A DNA stretch of 64,000 bases from Chloroflexota bacterium (GCA_026707585.1 JAPOWQ010000029.1:1-64000), one strand, 5' to 3'. Positions 43,542 to 53,985 are shown, counted from the first letter of the stretch. Numbers and translations are program-made. The notes: a model not told the origin generated them from the sequence alone.

Positions 43542-45043
43542 TCGAATGCGAATCCGTAAAGGCGGGAGCGCTGGAGGCTGAATCGGACGGCGGCATTTTC
43601 GACTGGGCAGACGTCGCCGCCGGACCATCGCGCGGGCTGTGACTTGGAGTCGCCGTGCCAGGGCTGGTAGTCGGCGGCGCTGAAGTTCTCAATTGCCCGG
43701 CCTGAGGCGTCAACGAGTTCGGCGGTTAATTCGCCTTCCCTGACGGTGGACGTGGCGGCGTTGAGCACGAGGCGCTTGCCGCCGACCGGCAGGACGTGGG
43801 TGGTAAAGACAGCGGCTTCGGGTCCACCAGTGGCTGAGACGGCGGCCCAGTAGCGGTCTTTCTCCCAGCTGGCGCGGCAGATGGCGCCGTAGAAGGTCTT
43901 GAGGGAGGGCTCGATGCTGTAGACATCGCCGTGCACGCCTTCGAGGCCGCTGTAGTACATGTAGATCCGGTCGTCGTCCTCGATGAGCTGGTGGGTGGGC
44001 CAGAGCATTCCGCCGCCGTAGTCGCCCAGCGGGGCGTTGGGCAGGGTGGGCCGGCGGGACGGACGATTCCAGATTCGCCGGTCCTGGCTGCCGGCCCACT
44101 GCCAGTCGATGGTCTGCTCGCGGACGTTGTAGCAGCAGAGCAGGCCGATGTAGCCGCCACGAACCGTGTGGGGCATGAGCTCCATGAACTGCTGGTCGTG
44201 GGGGTCTTTCCAGTCGGGTTCGACGATGACCTCCGGTGGGGTCCAGTTGGAGCCGTCGGGACTGGTTCGACGGGCCAGGACGCGACGACCGTAAGGGAAG
44301 AAGCAGTCGTATGGAACGTAGCCGCCGGGATGCATCTCGGTCCCGACCTTTTGCATCAGTTCGTAGGTGCCGTCCTCCAGCAGGTAGTAGGAGGCCTGGT
44401 CGGCGCCGCCCATGGGGGTGGTGTAGGGCATGATCAGCCGATCGCCGACGGCCATGATTCGAAGCAGTGGGCCCTCGACGGCGGTCCAGTGAATGCCGTC
44501 GGGCGAGCGGTAGCGGTAAGTCGCGTAGGGGTGCGAGTCGGCGCCGGGTTCGCGGGGGAGACCGGGGATCCAGCCTGAGCCCAGGTTCCGGGGGCGGCGG
44601 GACGGGGCGCGGATGATGAACATCTCGTAGCGCTGGTCGGCTTCGGCGTCGGGATGAATGAGAACCGAGGCGTACTGCGAGGAGCCACCGGAGTCGAAGT
44701 CGAAGATGATGTTGGTCTTGGGGTGCCCCTCATACGAGTTGAGATCGAGTTCGGGGCGCGTCCAGTTGACGCCGTCCTCGGATACCGAATAGCAGAGGCG
44801 ACGATAGGCTTCGAAATTGCGACCCTCCGACGGGGTGCAGACGTGCCAGCCCTTCCAGAGCCCATCAATGGGGTCCTTCAGAAACGTGCCGTGGGCGAAG
44901 ACGGCGCCCTTGTCCCAGGGCATTTCCGGCTCGATGAGGGGGTTAGCAGGGTCGGGCGTGGCGGGCTCGACGCGCCAGCCGAAGTTGTCGCGCTCGGCGA
45001 TGTCGTCGTCCAGGATCATGGAAAGACAATCGATCCGCGCCAC
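43538..45043 (-). CDS. Beta-propeller glycosidase-like protein with C-terminal beta domain (GH32/43 superfamily)
   Basis: About 501 aa from a GTG at 45043; an ATG at 45019 is the alternative. N-terminal ILDDDIAERDNFGWRVE aligns with LIDDHQVLYRSGLTRFVE of the 5784-7145 protein, and blade motifs CYSVSEDGVNWTRPE, RYRSPDGIHWTAVEG and ARRTSPDGSNWTPPE recur. The last ~110 residues form a beta-rich domain. No signal peptide. The catalytic acids were not identified with confidence. Coupled to the deacetylase downstream and divergent from the amidohydrolase. Confidence 0.72.
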   Translation of the reverse strand: MARIDCLSMILDDDIAERDNFGWRVEPATPDPANPLIEPEMPWDKGAVFAHGTFLKDPIDGLWKGWHVCTPSEGRNFEAYRRLCYSVSEDGVNWTRPELDLNSYEGHPKTNIIFDFDSGGSSQYASVLIHPDAEADQRYEMFIIRAPSRRPRNLGSGWIPGLPREPGADSHPYATYRYRSPDGIHWTAVEGPLLRIMAVGDRLIMPYTTPMGGADQASYYLLEDGTYELMQKVGTEMHPGGYVPYDCFFPYGRRVLARRTSPDGSNWTPPEVIVEPDWKDPHDQQFMELMPHTVRGGYIGLLCCYNVREQTIDWQWAGSQDRRIWNRPSRRPTLPNAPLGDYGGGMLWPTHQLIEDDDRIYMYYSGLEGVHGDVYSIEPSLKTFYGAICRASWEKDRYWAAVSATGGPEAAVFTTHVLPVGGKRLVLNAATSTVREGELTAELVDASGRAIENFSAADYQPWHGDSKSQPARWSGGDVCPVENAAVRFSLQRSRLYGFAFE

Positions 45044-45179
45044 GGTGCCGCTCGTTTCTGTGCGCACTTGCCGGCGGGCAAGGCGGTGAGTCGCCAGCCG
45101 CGAAAGGGTATCAATATGAAGGGCCAACGGCAGTTCGCCGTTTACGCGAGGCAGGTGGAATCGGAGGGCTGTGAAGACC

Positions 45180-46367
45180 ATGGCTGACGGCGCGGCACGA
45201 ACGACAGTGCTGGCGGGACGTCTGTTGGATGGCACGGGCGTGCAGCCGCAGGCAGATGTCGCGATTCGGATTGCGGGCGGGCGGATCGAATCGATCGAGA
45301 GCGCGGATGCGTCGCCACCGGACCACGCTTCCCACATGGTCGACCTGCGCAAGTGGTGGGTGATGCCGGGACTGATTGACGCGCACATGCACCTGTGGGG
45401 ACTGACTCCGGGCGAGGTAGTGCCCGCCGACTTCGAGTCTCGCCTTGCGAGCGCTCAGCAGCAGGCCACGGCCCTATTGCACGCGGGGTTTGCGACGGTT
45501 CGGGACCTTGGGTCGCCGATAACGCCGTGGATCCGAGACTCGGCCCGGGACAATCCACCCACGGCGCCCCGGGTCCTGGCGGCGCACGTGGGGCTGACCG
45601 GGGCGCGGGGACCGTGGCTGATTCCGCAGCCGTCGTGGTGGGAGGCGCGGGTGGTGCGTGGGGCTGCGTCGGCGGGTGAAGCCGTGCGGCGGCTGCATGA
45701 CGAAGGGGTGGACGTCGTAAAGATCGGCGCGTCGACAGGACCGGGGGCGGAAGGCTTTGGCGACATTCCAACCCTGACCGTCAGGGAGATTCGCGCGGTC
45801 TGCGATGCCGCGCATGGGTTGGGCCTGCCGGTCGCGGCGCATGCCATTGGCTCGGAGGCCGTGCGACGGTGCGTGGTTGGGGGCGTAGACACGATCGAGC
45901 ACGGGTATGGGCTAAGCAATGACGTGTGCGAGCTGGTGGCGGCCAGCGATGCCTGGATCGTCCCTACACTGCGGACCCGCGCCGTGCGAGCCTCGCCTGA
46001 GGCGAGGGCTACGGCACGGGAGCAGATGGACACGCTCCGGCGGGGCGAGGCGGCGGGGATTCGCTATGCCGCCGGCACGGACTCGGTTGGGGACGCGTTC
46101 ACGTTGCACGGCCCGGGCAATGCGCTGGAGGTGGAGTTGATGGGCCGGGTGCTGTCACCGGACGCGGCGCTGGCGGCGGGTACGCGGGAGGCCGCGCGAA
46201 TGCTCGGCGTGGACGGGGAGACCGGGACTCTGGCGGTGGGCAAGTGTGCCGATCTGATTGCCGTTCCGGAGGATCCACGGAAGGACTTGTCGGTGCTGCA
46301 GCGGGTGGCGTTCGTGATGCGAAGCGGTCAGCTGGTGAGGTCCGACGTTAGTGCCGGCAACGGCTAG
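45180..46367 (+). CDS. Amidohydrolase family (imidazolonepropionase/prolidase-like) protein
   Basis: 395 aa from ATG 45180 (GTG 45171 is possible). The metal site is complete: HxH in GLIDAHMHLW, Lys in VVKIGAS, His in VAAHAIGSE and TIEHGYG, and Asp in YAAGTDSVGD. The beta-sandwich strands flanking the barrel are at both ends (LLDGTGVQPQADVAI, ADLIAVPEDP). These enzymes hydrolyse amide or cyclic amide bonds. The stop overlaps the convergent oxidoreductase stop by 4 bp. Confidence 0.88.
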   Translation: MADGAARTTVLAGRLLDGTGVQPQADVAIRIAGGRIESIESADASPPDHASHMVDLRKWWVMPGLIDAHMHLWGLTPGEVVPADFESRLASAQQQATALLHAGFATVRDLGSPITPWIRDSARDNPPTAPRVLAAHVGLTGARGPWLIPQPSWWEARVVRGAASAGEAVRRLHDEGVDVVKIGASTGPGAEGFGDIPTLTVREIRAVCDAAHGLGLPVAAHAIGSEAVRRCVVGGVDTIEHGYGLSNDVCELVAASDAWIVPTLRTRAVRASPEARATAREQMDTLRRGEAAGIRYAAGTDSVGDAFTLHGPGNALEVELMGRVLSPDAALAAGTREAARMLGVDGETGTLAVGKCADLIAVPEDPRKDLSVLQRVAFVMRSGQLVRSDVSAGNG

Positions 46368-47671
46368 CCAAGACTGTCGAAGGCGGACCAGTCGAGGTCG
46401 ACCCAGCGGCGTTCGGAGACGCTGGTCTGGATGGCCTCGTGCACGACGAGCTGGCGGTGGCCGTCGGTGAACGTGGGATAGGGGGCCGAAGCGCCGTGGC
46501 CGGCGGCGATGTGGGCGTAGACGTCGCGAAAAAGAACGCGGAAGGTCTCGTCGAAGCCTTCGCGGTAGGCGCCGGCCTTTGCCACGAAGCGTTGCGCGTC
46601 CGGGCGCATGTGGCGGGCGTCGGCATGCAGCAACTCGTTGGGTTCGTCGCGGTGACCGATCCAGAGCTCGTTGGGTCGCTCGGAGTCCCAGCTGACGCCG
46701 GCCAGTTCCGCGTCAATTTCGACCTGGACGCGGTAGGGATGGCCGGCCGCGACGTGCGAAAGGGAGAGGACAGCCTGCGTTCCATCCGAGAAGTGAACGA
46801 GAAGCCCAGCGAGATCGTCCCTGGCGGAGCCTGTGGGGACCAGCGGCTCGGTGTCCTCCGAGCCTGGCGGTCGGCGCTCGGCGTGAGCCGTGCCGAAGGT
46901 GGCGCAGATGGCCGTGGGTCGAGGGCCGAGGAGGAACATCACGAGGTCCAGCAGGTGACTGCCGGTGGTGGACGTAACCACGGTGGGCCCGCCGACGGTC
47001 GGGTCGAGCCGCCAGTCCCAGTCCTGGCGGTGCCAGAGGGTGTCGTCGGCGATGGAGGCGCGGACGAGGAACGTACGGCCGAGCAGGCCTTCGCGGCGAC
47101 GGGCGGCGATTTCCTGGACCAGCGGGTAGAAGCGGTTGTTGAAGCAGACGGCGTGGACAACACCGGCCTCGCGAGCTGCGGTTGAGAGCTCAGCGGCCTC
47201 GACAACATTGATGCCCAGGGGCTTTTCGCATATGACATGGACGTTGTGCTGCAGGGCCTGGAGCACGAGGTCGCGATGCAGGGCGTTGGGCGCGCAGATG
47301 TGGACGGCGTCGAGCCCGCGGTGCAGAGCGGCGTCCAGGCTCTCGTCGGCATGGGGTACGCGCAGGGTGTCGGCCGCCGCCCGAGCACGCTCGACTGTTG
47401 AGGCGACGACGCTAACAACCTCCACGCCGTTGCGCCGGAGGGCGTCGACGTGGATGCGCCCGATGGTGCCGGGGCCTATGACGGCGGCCCGCAGTGGTGC
47501 GCTGGCGTTGTGTTGGATCGTGGCTGCACCGATGTCGTTTGCGTCGCTGCGTATGCTACGCGCCGCGCGCGGATGAACCGAATGGCCGACCGGTTGACGC
47601 TTCGGCGGCTTAGTCGATAGGTTGCCCCGCCGCGCCGTCCGCACGGCTACGCCGGAGATGGGGCGCGGCAT
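46364..47671 (-). CDS. Gfo/Idh/MocA family oxidoreductase
   Basis: Up to 435 aa from ATG 47671. The Rossmann start AAVIGPGTIGRIHVDAL lies ~65 residues in, so the true start is probably further downstream, though no good ATG/GTG with a ribosome-binding site is seen there. EKPLG holds the catalytic lysine, and TTGSHLLDLVMFLLG matches the catalytic His region. Acts on a sugar or inositol-type substrate with NAD(P). Convergent with the amidohydrolase. Confidence 0.82.
   Translation of the reverse strand: MPRPISGVAVRTARRGNLSTKPPKRQPVGHSVHPRAARSIRSDANDIGAATIQHNASAPLRAAVIGPGTIGRIHVDALRRNGVEVVSVVASTVERARAAADTLRVPHADESLDAALHRGLDAVHICAPNALHRDLVLQALQHNVHVICEKPLGINVVEAAELSTAAREAGVVHAVCFNNRFYPLVQEIAARRREGLLGRTFLVRASIADDTLWHRQDWDWRLDPTVGGPTVVTSTTGSHLLDLVMFLLGPRPTAICATFGTAHAERRPPGSEDTEPLVPTGSARDDLAGLLVHFSDGTQAVLSLSHVAAGHPYRVQVEIDAELAGVSWDSERPNELWIGHRDEPNELLHADARHMRPDAQRFVAKAGAYREGFDETFRVLFRDVYAHIAAGHGASAPYPTFTDGHRQLVVHEAIQTSVSERRWVDLDWSAFDSLG
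47594..47623 (+). promoter_or_regulatory. Possible promoter for the hyuA operon
   Basis: TTGACG (47594-47599) and TAGGTT (47618-47623) are spaced by 18 bp, with an inferred start ~120 nt before hyuA. It overlaps the uncertain 5' end of the divergent oxidoreductase gene. The call rests on two weak hexamers only. Confidence 0.3.
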
Positions 47672-47747
47672 GTTGTTGCCGAGATTCGGCGGTTTGAAAC
47701 CTGGTTGGACCAGGCGCCGAGCGAACTAGACACGGGACGGCGCAGCC

Positions 47748-49799
47748 TTGGGTGTACGGATCGGGATTGATACGGGAGGCACGTTCACCGACCTGGTGGT
47801 GATGGACGAGCCCACGGGCCAGGTGGATGTCGTCAAGTTGCCGTCCACGCCGGACGAACCGAGCCGGGCGATCCTGGCGGCGCTGGAACAGGCCGGCATC
47901 GATACAGCCAACGCGACCTACCTGGTGCTGGGAACCACGGTCGCGGTGAACGCGCTGTTGCAGCGGCGCGGGGCACGAGTGCTTTACATAACGACCGAGG
48001 GGTTTGAGGACGTGCCGTTCCTTCAGCGGGTTGATCGCAAGTTCCACTATGACCTGGATTGGGAGCGTCCGTTGCCGCTGGTGGCTCGACGGGACTGCCT
48101 GGGGATCCGGGAGCGGGTCGATTACAAAGGCGAGACAGTGACCGCGCTAACCGCCGAGGAAATCGAGGACCTGATCGCCGCGATTCGCGAGCGGCTGGCC
48201 GACGTGGATGGCGAACCGGCGGACCTGGCGTTTGCGTTGAACTTTCTCTTCTCTTACGTGCGGCCGGACCACGAGGCGAGCGTTCGGGAGGCACTGTCGG
48301 AGGCGTTCCCGGGGATACCGATCTCGGCGTCGCACGAGGTGGCGCCTATCTGGCGGGAGTACGAACGCGCCAGCACCACGATCGCGGACGCGGCTGTGAA
48401 GCCGCTGTTGAGCCGATTCATCGGATCGCTGGATGCAGGGTTGCGCGAGCGCGGATTCACTCGGTCCTGGTCGGTGATGAAGTCGAACGGCGGGCAGATG
48501 CTGGCCGAGACGGCCGGCGAGCGTCCGGTGCAAACGGTCTTGTCGGGCCTGTCGGGGGGAATCATCGCGGGGCAGGCGTTCGGCGCGGAGGCCGGCGCGT
48601 CAAATGTGATTACGTTCGACATGGGCGGGACGAGCACCGACGTCGGGGTGGTTGCCGACGATCGGATCAGGTACACGACAGCCTGGGAAATCGAGTTCGG
48701 GCTGCCTGTGGCGGCACCTTTCATCGAGATGACGACGATGGGGGCCGGCGGCGGTTCCATTGCGTGGGTGAACAAGGGCGGCCTGTTGCAAGTCGGACCG
48801 CAGAGTGCCGGCGCAGTTCCGGGTCCGGCGTGTTACAGCCAGGGCGGCGAGGAGGCGACGGTTACAGACGCCAACGTAGTCCTGGGCCGTTTGAATCCGG
48901 ACAACTTCCTGGGGGGCGATCTGCCACTGGACGCGGACCTTGCTTTCAGGGCGATTGAACGTACGGCCCGGGAGGTCGGGCTCCCGCCCGTCGACACCGC
49001 GCATGCCGTGGTCGAGATCGCGGTGGAGAACATTGCCGAAGCTATGCGGTTGCTAACAGTGCAGCGCGGACTGGATCCGCGCGTGTTCAGCCTGGTGGCG
49101 TTTGGTGGCGCCGGGCCGCTGCATGCGGCTGCCATTGCCCGGGTCATTGGGACCCGGGCGACCCTGATCCCACCGCACCCCGGATTGTGTTCAGCGTTCG
49201 GCACGCTGCTGGCCGATATTCGCGTCGACAAAACATGGACGCATCTCGTTCGCTCCGACGCTCCCGACCTGGCGGACCTGGATGCCCGCCTGAACGGGCT
49301 GGTGCAGGAGGCGGTGGAGGACCTTGGACGCGAAGGATTCGCCGGCGCGCCGGCGATTCACCGGTCGGCCAATGTGCGGTACCTGGGGCAGAATTACGAA
49401 GAGGAGATCCCGATTCCGGAGGGACCGCTGACGCACGACGCATGGCGGCAGCTGATCGGCGGCTTCGAGCAGCACTACGAGGCGGAGTACGGCTATCGCA
49501 TCGCGAATGAGGTCATTGAAATCGTGCAATTGAATGTGAGCGCGGTGGGAGCGGCTTCGAAGCCGCAGCTATCGACGCTACCTGAACAACCGCCGGCCCC
49601 GCCGCGCGCGCAGCGGCGGGTGTATTTCAATCCGCGCGAACCGGTGGCCTGCCCAATCTACGAGCGGGGCGATCTGTCGCCGGTTGACGTGATCCTGGGT
49701 CCGGCCGTGATCGAGGAATTGGATTCGACAACGCTGGTGCATCCGGGCCAGACGCTGACCGTCGGATCTCGCGGGCTGGCCAGCCTGGTGTGGGCGTGA
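47748..49799 (+). CDS. hyuA: Hydantoinase/oxoprolinase A subunit (HyuA)
   Basis: 683 aa from a TTG at 47748. The actin-like ATPase signature GIDTGGTFTDLVVMDE is at the N-terminus, NFLFSYVRPDHE and ITFDMGGTSTDVGV follow in the hydantoinase/oxoprolinase order, and GAGGGSIAW and AFGGAGPLHAAAIAR are family hallmarks. With HyuB it couples ATP hydrolysis to opening a cyclic amide (hydantoin or 5-oxoproline) or to related carboxylation. Starts a coupled operon ending at 57.5 kb. Confidence 0.92.
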   Translation: MGVRIGIDTGGTFTDLVVMDEPTGQVDVVKLPSTPDEPSRAILAALEQAGIDTANATYLVLGTTVAVNALLQRRGARVLYITTEGFEDVPFLQRVDRKFHYDLDWERPLPLVARRDCLGIRERVDYKGETVTALTAEEIEDLIAAIRERLADVDGEPADLAFALNFLFSYVRPDHEASVREALSEAFPGIPISASHEVAPIWREYERASTTIADAAVKPLLSRFIGSLDAGLRERGFTRSWSVMKSNGGQMLAETAGERPVQTVLSGLSGGIIAGQAFGAEAGASNVITFDMGGTSTDVGVVADDRIRYTTAWEIEFGLPVAAPFIEMTTMGAGGGSIAWVNKGGLLQVGPQSAGAVPGPACYSQGGEEATVTDANVVLGRLNPDNFLGGDLPLDADLAFRAIERTAREVGLPPVDTAHAVVEIAVENIAEAMRLLTVQRGLDPRVFSLVAFGGAGPLHAAAIARVIGTRATLIPPHPGLCSAFGTLLADIRVDKTWTHLVRSDAPDLADLDARLNGLVQEAVEDLGREGFAGAPAIHRSANVRYLGQNYEEEIPIPEGPLTHDAWRQLIGGFEQHYEAEYGYRIANEVIEIVQLNVSAVGAASKPQLSTLPEQPPAPPRAQRRVYFNPREPVACPIYERGDLSPVDVILGPAVIEELDSTTLVHPGQTLTVGSRGLASLVWA

Positions 49800-51856
49800 G
49801 CGTTTCGCAGGTGGTCGTGGGTACCGACCCGGCGCGCGACCTGGTGACGCAGACCGTGCTGTACAACCGGCTCGTGGGCGTATGCCGCGAGATGGGCACG
49901 ACGATGATGCGGACGGCGTACTCGCCGATATTCAGCGAGAGCCGGGACTTTTCGTGCGTGCTCTTCGATCGCGAAGGCCGGATGCTGGCGCAGACGGAGT
50001 TCTGTCCGGCACAAGTGGGGGCGATCCGCTTCGTGGTGAAGTGGTTAATCGCGGAACTGGGCGACGACGCGGTGAAGCCGGGTGACGTGATCGTGCACAA
50101 CGACCCGTACCGCGGGGGCGTGCACATGCCAGAGCACGTGGTCATCAAGCCGGTGTATCACGATGGCGAGCTATTCGGTTACGTGGCCAACATTGCGCAC
50201 CTGGTGGAGATTGGAGGCATGGCCGTCGGCGGATTTGCCGCCACCGCGACCGAGGTCTACCAGGAAGGGTTGCGGCTGCCGCCGGTCTGGCTGATGCGCG
50301 AGGGCGAGTACAACCATGACGTGTGGCGCGTGATCATGTCGAACCACCGGGCGCCCCGGTACTCCTGGGGCGACCTGCACGCGATGATCGCATCTTTGAC
50401 CGTAGCCGAGCGACGCTGCCACGAGCTGCTGGACGAGTTTGGCCTGGACACCGTTCGGCAGGTGAGCAGCGCGCTCATGGACCATGCCGAACGCTGGATG
50501 CGGAATGAAATCCGTTCGATTCCGGACGGTGAATACGAGTTTGCCGACCACATGGAGGATGCGCGGGATCCGCCGGCGCGGGACTGGATTCGGCTGCGGC
50601 TGATCGTGAGCGAAGGCGAGATTGTGGCGGACTTCACGGAAAGCGATCCCCAGGCGGCGCACGTGCTCAATTGCACGTATGGAGTCACGGCATCCGGGGT
50701 GTACAACGCAATCTTCCATTTCGCCGACAACGACGTGCCGCACAACGACGGGGCGTATCGACCGATCACGGTAATCGCACGGCCCGGATCAATCGTCAAT
50801 GTGATTCATCCGGGAGCCTCTGTGGGCGGCAACACGGAGACCCACCCGCGCATCTGGGGCATTGTCATGGGGGCGTTGGCGCAGGCGGTGCCGGGCCGGG
50901 TGTCGGCCGCAACGGGGGGCACGTCGTGCAACTTCCTGTTCGGCGGGACCCACCCCCACACGGGGCACTACTACGTGCACTACCACTTCGACGGGGTAGG
51001 CTGGGGCGGTCGGGCCGCGGCCGACGGCAATAGCCACCAGGTCGTCCCCAACGGCAATTGCCCAGCCACACCGGTGGAGATATTTGAGACACGCTATCCG
51101 TTCATGGCGCGCGCCTATCGGCTGCGCACCGACTCCGGCGGTGCCGGCGCCCAACGTGGAGGGCTTGGATCGGACCGCATCCTGGAAGTTCGTGCGCCCT
51201 CGATTACCGTCTCCGCGCTCTTCGACCGCATGGTGTCTCGCCCTTGGGGCCTGTACGGAGGACACACGGGCGACTCGTCGCGGCTGCTCGTCCGCAGGGC
51301 GGGAACGCCGACGTTTCAGACCTTTGGCGAAGCGTTTGGGACGACCAGCAACTCGCGCATCGCGAACATCGAGCTCCACGAAGGTGACGAGGTCTTGATT
51401 GGCAGTCCCGGCGGGGGAGGTTACGGTGCGCCGGAACTTCGGGAACCCGACCAGGTGCGGCGCGACGTGAGCGAGGGGTTTGTTTCGATTGCGGCGGCAC
51501 GCGACGTCTATTGCGTGGCCATCGAGGAATCCGACGGCCGGCATATCGTCGATCAGGCGGCGACGTCAGCACTGCGCGCCGGTGGGTTTCCAGAGCAACC
51601 CCAGGAGCGAGCCGCCGGCCAACCGACGGCAGGGACATCTGATGTGCGGCCGCCGGCGGGCGGGCAATGGGAACGCCTGGCGGGCGAATGGTGGCAAACC
51701 GACGTGACCAATTGTGAGTTCTGCGGTCAGGTCATTCCGAGCGACATTTGGCGAGCCGGCGACGGTCACCAGTTTTGCTCGCCGGACTGCGACGAGCGCT
51801 ACCGCACATTCTGGCTGCCGAGATACGGGCAGCGAGCCGACATGAGGGTTCAATGA
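49796..51856 (+). CDS. hyuB: Hydantoinase/oxoprolinase B subunit with C-terminal zinc-finger tail
   Basis: About 686 aa from the GTG (49796) that overlaps the hyuA TGA; a GTG two codons earlier is possible. HyuB motifs: MGTTMMRTAYSPIFSESRDFS, VIVHNDPYRGGVHMPEH, SVGGNTETHPRIW and the C-terminal GSPGGGGYG. After this, ~110 extra residues end in a four-cysteine module, CEFCG with FCSPDCDERY, resembling TRASH/MYM zinc fingers. That tail is beyond normal HyuB and may bind a metal or the partner subunit. The stop overlaps oppD (ATGA). Confidence 0.9.
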   Translation: MSVSQVVVGTDPARDLVTQTVLYNRLVGVCREMGTTMMRTAYSPIFSESRDFSCVLFDREGRMLAQTEFCPAQVGAIRFVVKWLIAELGDDAVKPGDVIVHNDPYRGGVHMPEHVVIKPVYHDGELFGYVANIAHLVEIGGMAVGGFAATATEVYQEGLRLPPVWLMREGEYNHDVWRVIMSNHRAPRYSWGDLHAMIASLTVAERRCHELLDEFGLDTVRQVSSALMDHAERWMRNEIRSIPDGEYEFADHMEDARDPPARDWIRLRLIVSEGEIVADFTESDPQAAHVLNCTYGVTASGVYNAIFHFADNDVPHNDGAYRPITVIARPGSIVNVIHPGASVGGNTETHPRIWGIVMGALAQAVPGRVSAATGGTSCNFLFGGTHPHTGHYYVHYHFDGVGWGGRAAADGNSHQVVPNGNCPATPVEIFETRYPFMARAYRLRTDSGGAGAQRGGLGSDRILEVRAPSITVSALFDRMVSRPWGLYGGHTGDSSRLLVRRAGTPTFQTFGEAFGTTSNSRIANIELHEGDEVLIGSPGGGGYGAPELREPDQVRRDVSEGFVSIAAARDVYCVAIEESDGRHIVDQAATSALRAGGFPEQPQERAAGQPTAGTSDVRPPAGGQWERLAGEWWQTDVTNCEFCGQVIPSDIWRAGDGHQFCSPDCDERYRTFWLPRYGQRADMRVQ

Positions 51857-52848
51857 CGGAGAACGGCACGCTGCTGCGCGTTGACGATCTGGCCGTTGAG
51901 TTCGACACGGACGAGGGCGTGGTCCACGCCGTGAACGGCATCTCGTACGAGTTGAACCCGGGTGATTCGCTTGGAATCGTGGGCGAGTCCGGATGCGGCA
52001 AGAGCGTAAGTTCGCTGGCGATCATGGGCCTGGTTGCGCGCCCAGCCGGCAAAGTCTCGCGTGGCTCCATCGAGTTTCGCGGACAGAACTTGCTTGACGT
52101 CGACGCGGACGCGATGCGCCAGATTCGCGGCAAGCAGATCTCCATGATCTTCCAGGATCCCATGAGTTCCCTGAACCCTGTGTTTCCGGTTGGCCGGCAG
52201 ATCGAGGAGTCGGTGCGGCTACACCTGGGGCTGGACAAGAGCCAAGCTCGCGCCAAGGCGGTAGAGCTCCTGGACACCGTGGGCATACCAGCGCCGGAGG
52301 AACGGGTAAAGGACTATCCGCACCAACTTTCGGGCGGCATGCAGCAGCGGGCCATGATTGCGATGGCCATTTCCTGCCAGCCAGACCTCTTGATCGCCGA
52401 CGAGCCGACGACCGCGCTGGATGTGACGATTCAAGCCCAGGTGATCGAGTTGCTGGCGGAGCTGCGGCGCGAGCTGGGCATGGCAGTGATCCTGATCACG
52501 CATGAACTGGCCCTGGTCGCCGGTTTCTGCGACCGGGTAGCGGTGATGTACGCCGGATTCATTGTCGAATACGCGCCGGTGCATGAGTTGTTTGCGCGGC
52601 CGCAGCATCCATACACGCTTGGTCTGATGCAGGCGGTACCCACGATTACCGGCGATCGGTCGGAGAAGCTCTCCAACATTCCCGGGTCGCCGCCGGACTT
52701 GATTGGTTTGCCGCAGGGCTGCCCCTATGCGCCCCGCTGTCCATTCGTTCGTGATGCATGCCATGCCATGGTGCCGGCGCTTGAGGATCGGGGCGCCGGT
52801 CACCCGGTGCGCTGTATCGTCGACCCAGCGACAGGAGCGATGCGGTGA
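51853..52848 (+). CDS. oppD: Oligopeptide/dipeptide ABC transporter ATP-binding protein (OppD/DppD)
   Basis: 331 aa. Walker A GESGCGKS, signature LSGGMQQR and Walker [13 protein letters not shown], followed by the OppD/F C-terminal box with cysteines [14 protein letters not shown]. Importer ATPase of the peptide/nickel family, working as a heterodimer with the next gene. The ATG overlaps the hyuB stop by 4 bp. No permease or binding protein follows in this operon. Confidence 0.94.
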   Translation: MTENGTLLRVDDLAVEFDTDEGVVHAVNGISYELNPGDSLGIVGESGCGKSVSSLAIMGLVARPAGKVSRGSIEFRGQNLLDVDADAMRQIRGKQISMIFQDPMSSLNPVFPVGRQIEESVRLHLGLDKSQARAKAVELLDTVGIPAPEERVKDYPHQLSGGMQQRAMIAMAISCQPDLLIADEPTTALDVTIQAQVIELLAELRRELGMAVILITHELALVAGFCDRVAVMYAGFIVEYAPVHELFARPQHPYTLGLMQAVPTITGDRSEKLSNIPGSPPDLIGLPQGCPYAPRCPFVRDACHAMVPALEDRGAGHPVRCIVDPATGAMR

Positions 52849-53942
52849 GCGTAGAGGCCCAACCAGCGCCCGAGACGGCCGCCGGGTCCAACGGCGCGCT
52901 GCTTGATGTCAAGCACCTCGTCAAGCACTTTCCGGTCACGCGCGGCGCGCTGATTCGCCGACACGCCGGCTGGGTGCGGGCAGTGGACGACGTGTCGTTC
53001 AGTATCGAGGCGGGCGAGACGCTGGGGCTGGTTGGCGAGTCCGGCTGCGGCAAGACGACGACGGGCAACGCTGTGATGCAGCTTGAAGTGCCCACCTCGG
53101 GCGAGGTGGTGTTTGAAGGGCAGAACCTGACGCGTCTCAAGACAGGCGCCCAGCGCCGCGCGCGACGCCGGATGCAGATGATATTTCAGGATCCGTATGG
53201 CTCGCTGAATCCGCGAATGTCGGTGGGCAAGATCATCGAAGAGCCGATGATGGTCCACAGGCTCTACGAGAGCCGCCAGGACCGGCGCAGTCGCGTGCAG
53301 GAAATTCTTGAATTGGTCGGATTAAGCCGCACGCAGGCAGCGCGGTATCCGCACGAGTTCTCGGGTGGGCAGCGGCAGCGCATCGCTGCGGCGCGGTCAC
53401 TAGCGGTGGAGCCGTCGTTCATCGTCTGCGATGAGCCGGTGTCGGCGTTGGATGTCTCAATCCAGGCCCAGATCATCAACCTGCTGCAAGATCTGCAGCA
53501 GCGGCTGGGGGTGGCCTACCTCTTCATCGCGCACGATCTCAAGGTCGTGCGCCACATCAGCCACCGGGTCGCGGTGATGTATCTGGGCAAGCTGGTCGAA
53601 GTCACGAACAGCGACACGCTGTACGAGCGCCCGCTGCATCCCTATACGCGAGCGCTGCTGTCCGCGGTACCGGTGGCCGACCCGGTGATCGAGGCGAAGC
53701 GGAAGCGGATCATCCTGCCGGGAGACGTGCCGAGTCCGGTCAATCCGCCGTCCGCCTGTCGCTTCCATCCCCGTTGCCCCTGGGCGCAGGAACGTTGCAA
53801 GACCGAAGAGCCGCTGCTGACTGAAACCGGCGACGGCCACGCCGTGGCGTGTCACTTCTGGCGCGAGATCGAGGATTCCGGCGGCGTGCCGCCCGTGACC
53901 GTCACGGAGGCCTTGCGCGGCGGCGAGGCCCGCAGCGACTGA
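52845..53942 (+). CDS. oppF: Oligopeptide/dipeptide ABC transporter ATP-binding protein (OppF/DppF)
   Basis: 365 aa from a GTG overlapping the oppD TGA. Walker A GESGCGKT, signature FSGGQRQR, Walker [13 protein letters not shown] and the C-terminal cysteine box [14 protein letters not shown] are intact. Pairs with OppD. The nearest matching permease and binding-protein genes are on the opposite strand at 60.3-64 kb. Confidence 0.94.
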   Translation: MSVEAQPAPETAAGSNGALLDVKHLVKHFPVTRGALIRRHAGWVRAVDDVSFSIEAGETLGLVGESGCGKTTTGNAVMQLEVPTSGEVVFEGQNLTRLKTGAQRRARRRMQMIFQDPYGSLNPRMSVGKIIEEPMMVHRLYESRQDRRSRVQEILELVGLSRTQAARYPHEFSGGQRQRIAAARSLAVEPSFIVCDEPVSALDVSIQAQIINLLQDLQQRLGVAYLFIAHDLKVVRHISHRVAVMYLGKLVEVTNSDTLYERPLHPYTRALLSAVPVADPVIEAKRKRIILPGDVPSPVNPPSACRFHPRCPWAQERCKTEEPLLTETGDGHAVACHFWREIEDSGGVPPVTVTEALRGGEARSD

Positions 53943-53985
53943 GACCGGCGATGAAAGACGCCGGCCGATCGCTCGCTGTTTGCGC

